This document shows positions 63,401 through 64,000 of a stretch of DNA of 64,000 bases, piece after piece. Every line of letters starts with the position of its first letter. Positions within the stretch are counted from its first letter, which is position 1. The translations under genes were made by a program, and so were the position numbers. This stretch comes from Bermanella sp047621325 (GTDB lineage Bacteria; Pseudomonadota; Gammaproteobacteria; Pseudomonadales; Oceanobacteraceae), in NCBI GenBank assembly GCA_047621325.1, contig JBLHLT010000001.1:1-64000 (forward strand). Reading direction: 5' to 3'. Below the pieces are notes generated by a model. It had not been told where the DNA came from, made no database searches, and saw nothing but the letters and a program-made list of their open reading frames with translations.

Positions 63401-63527
63401 AGTGCAACGCCCATTGGCCACCGTGGTGATCGGCGGGATTATTTCATCGACGCTGTTAACGCTGTTTGTATTACCCATTTTGTATGGATGGGTGCATGGT
63501 AAAGCGGAGAAGAAAGAAAAAGGTTAA
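60408..63527 (+). CDS. czcA: Heavy-metal RND efflux pump, CzcA-like
   Basis: Inner membrane pump of 1039 residues in the HME family. TM4 carries LDFGLIVDGAVIIVEN (from about residue 401), the DFGxxVDGAVxxVEN signature of pumps for Zn, Co, Cd or Ni; the Cu/Ag pumps have a different motif. The N-terminus MIESILRLAIERRVLMMMLA and DAVPDITNVQVQ are typical of CzcA. A GGAGAG ribosome-binding site precedes the ATG. It is downstream of the CzcB-like adaptor in one operon. No CzcC outer membrane factor follows; the next gene is on the opposite strand. Confidence 0.94.
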   Translation: MIESILRLAIERRVLMMMLAVLIMATGFYHYQKLPIDAVPDITNVQVQINTQADGYSPLEVEQRITFNVETAFAGLPQLAYSRSLSRYGLSQVTLVFEEGTDIYFARNLIDQRLSSVNQQLPNGIEASMGPIATGLGEIFMYSIQAEKNAVQKDGSPYDITALREIQDWIIKPQLALVKGIIEVNAIGGYEKQYHVTPWPEKMLSLQINMADIHNALMNSNQNQGAGFIETNGQQLLVRIPGQLQTTQDIGNVVIKTFDASPVFIKDVADIAIGKELRTGAATQNGEETVVATAMMLAGENSREVAINATNRLKQIQTSLPDGVTLDVVYNRTTLVEKAITTVQKNLIEGALLVIIVLFLLLGNIRAALITAAVIPLAMLGTITGMVQTGVSANLMSLGALDFGLIVDGAVIIVENAIRRLAQAQHNNANLNKKERLSIVFDATNEVIRPSLFGVLIITLVYIPLFSLSGVEGKMFHPMAATVVMALLTALLLSLTLVPAMIALFMTGPINEKESAVIIKSKQGYQVALQWALNYPRSVITCACGFVFVCVYLASTLGTEFIPQLKEGDIALHAMRTPGTGIEQAVAMQTLLETEILKINEVKTVFSKIGTAEVATDPMPPNVADTFVMLKPQHEWPNPSLSQDDVSEKIQQAIDHLPGNNYEFTQPIQMRFNELISGVRSDLAIKIYGDDLDVLLQQAQAVLSQIQSLPGAADARIEQVTGLPMLSIVPDTLALAEYGLNLTDIQTVLATAIAGEQAGLIFEGDRRFDIVMRLPETLRNDVNELNALPIILANGEYVPLNQVAHIELSPQPNQISREQGKRRIIVSSNIRGVDLGSFVQSAKQTISQNVKMPAGYWLEYAGTFEQLQSASKRLSIVVPITLLVILGLLIMAFSSIKDALIIFSAIPFALTGGVLSLWLTGMALSISAAVGFIALSGIAVLNGLVMLSFIRQRFLEFADLSKAIMEGAVIRLRPVLMTALVASLGFVPMALNTGTGAEVQRPLATVVIGGIISSTLLTLFVLPILYGWVHGKAEKKEKG

Positions 63528-63541
63528 AAAGGTAACTGTAG

Positions 63542-63584
63542 GTCGGGCATTGCCCGACTTAATTAATGGTGGGCTATGCCCACC
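63542..63584. repeat. Twin REP-like hairpins
   Basis: GTCGGGCA/TGCCCGAC (63542-63558) and GGTGGGC/GCCCACC (63568-63584) are two adjacent short palindromes after czcA. They may end or protect the transcript; the arrangement resembles bacterial interspersed mosaic repeats. Confidence 0.55.
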
Positions 63585-63598
63585 CCACAAAGACTTAT

Positions 63599-64000
63599 TT
63601 AAAATCGTCCAAAAAAACTAACTCCTAGCAATGAAGCATCTTGATCAAAATCGACCTTAGTACCTGATATATAATTTGCTTGCGATTTGTTAAATCCCTT
63701 CACTGCAGTTAATGACAACGTGAATTCAGGTGCTAAATTAAATGCTAGCTTAGCGCCAAACAAATAAAGTGGATCAAATTTGATTTTTGTTTGATCTTCA
63801 GTAAGCGTTTCATCTTCATATAACGTGACTCCTGCATTGAATGCAACATCCATCACAGGATTAACACTAAACTTGATCGTATTACTCACAATTAAAGTAC
63901 TCCCCCCTTCAGTTCCGCCTTCATCTTTAGGTACCGTAAGTGCAAACATAACTTCATTATAGTATTGGCTAGTTATGTCACTGGTTTGAAATCTGCTGTC
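63599..64000 (-). CDS. C-terminal part of an outer membrane beta-barrel protein (cut by window end)
   Basis: The reading frame is open through position 64000, so the 5' end is outside the window and the ATG at 63949 is probably internal. About 133 residues are visible. Alternating strands such as TIKFSVNPVMDVAFNAGVTL and KLAFNLAPEFTLSLTAV end in SFFGRF, the terminal-Phe barrel signature. Family is unknown. It is convergent with czcA. Confidence 0.65.
   Translation of the reverse strand, partial: DSRFQTSDITSQYYNEVMFALTVPKDEGGTEGGSTLIVSNTIKFSVNPVMDVAFNAGVTLYEDETLTEDQTKIKFDPLYLFGAKLAFNLAPEFTLSLTAVKGFNKSQANYISGTKVDFDQDASLLGVSFFGRF

Noticed and set aside
60408..63527. Copper/silver pump CusA
   Set aside because: TM4 has the DFGxxVDGAV pattern of divalent-metal pumps rather than the Cu/Ag signature.

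Overview
The window is a chromosomal segment of a Gram-negative, probably marine gammaproteobacterium related to Oceanospirillales or Pseudomonadales. The evidence is the gene order dapB-dnaJ-dnaK-grpE / recN / fur / bamE / rnfH-ratA / smpB / ssrA, a Fur with a single Cys at the usual zinc-knuckle position as I recall for Pseudomonas-type Fur, a tmRNA tag ANDENYALAA, and several sodium-coupled transporters. No species can be named from sequence alone.

Region 1 (1-12910) is conserved core: lysine biosynthesis (dapB), the heat-shock chaperones with sigma32-like promoters before grpE and dnaK, recN behind two LexA-box-like sites, fur, the Bam lipoprotein bamE, rnfH-ratA, an NSS-family sodium symporter lodged between ratA and smpB, a porin, and the tmRNA gene. 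Region 2 (about 12910-28440) is a 15.5 kb genomic island integrated in the 3' end of ssrA. Its tyrosine integrase lies next to ssrA, a one-base-degenerate copy of the ssrA 3' end marks the far edge, and the same 12-bp integrase arm-like motif occurs at both ends. It carries a satellite-type module (integrase, unknown protein, AlpA-like regulator, small ORF, YagK/YfjJ replication-like protein). Its cargo is a type I restriction-modification operon (hsdM-hsdS-membrane protein-broken nuclease-like gene-rhuM-hsdR) and an AT-rich strand of unknown genes.

Region 3 (28850-39195) has a LOG-family gene and a four-gene operon (usp, SDF-type symporter, phosphoketolase, Na/Pi cotransporter) whose logic is acetyl-phosphate formation with phosphate and carboxylate transport. 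An FNR/ANR-like site with a correctly placed -10 box lies in front of it. The divergent neighbour is the beta-oxidation gene fadE. Region 4 (39576-48305) holds the most novel-looking unit: a tightly coupled operon of a six-CxxC TackOD1-type zinc-ribbon protein with a degenerate GGDEF domain, a processive-type GT2 glycosyltransferase, and a HlyD-like adaptor. This is plausibly a ligand-controlled exopolysaccharide synthase. It faces a large secreted HExxH metalloprotease / propeller / barrel protein, followed by an EamA transporter and a diguanylate cyclase.

Region 5 (48760-64000) contains a basic amino acid-type ABC importer with a hairpin between the binding protein and permease genes, a tandem 79-bp repeat array, a class V aminotransferase, a membrane diguanylate cyclase, a drug-type RND pair, a heavy-metal module (CzcI-like His/Cys-rich protein, CzcB-like adaptor, CzcA-like pump, with no outer membrane factor nearby), and the 3' part of a beta-barrel gene cut by the window end. 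No tRNA, rRNA, CRISPR array or complete insertion sequence was found.
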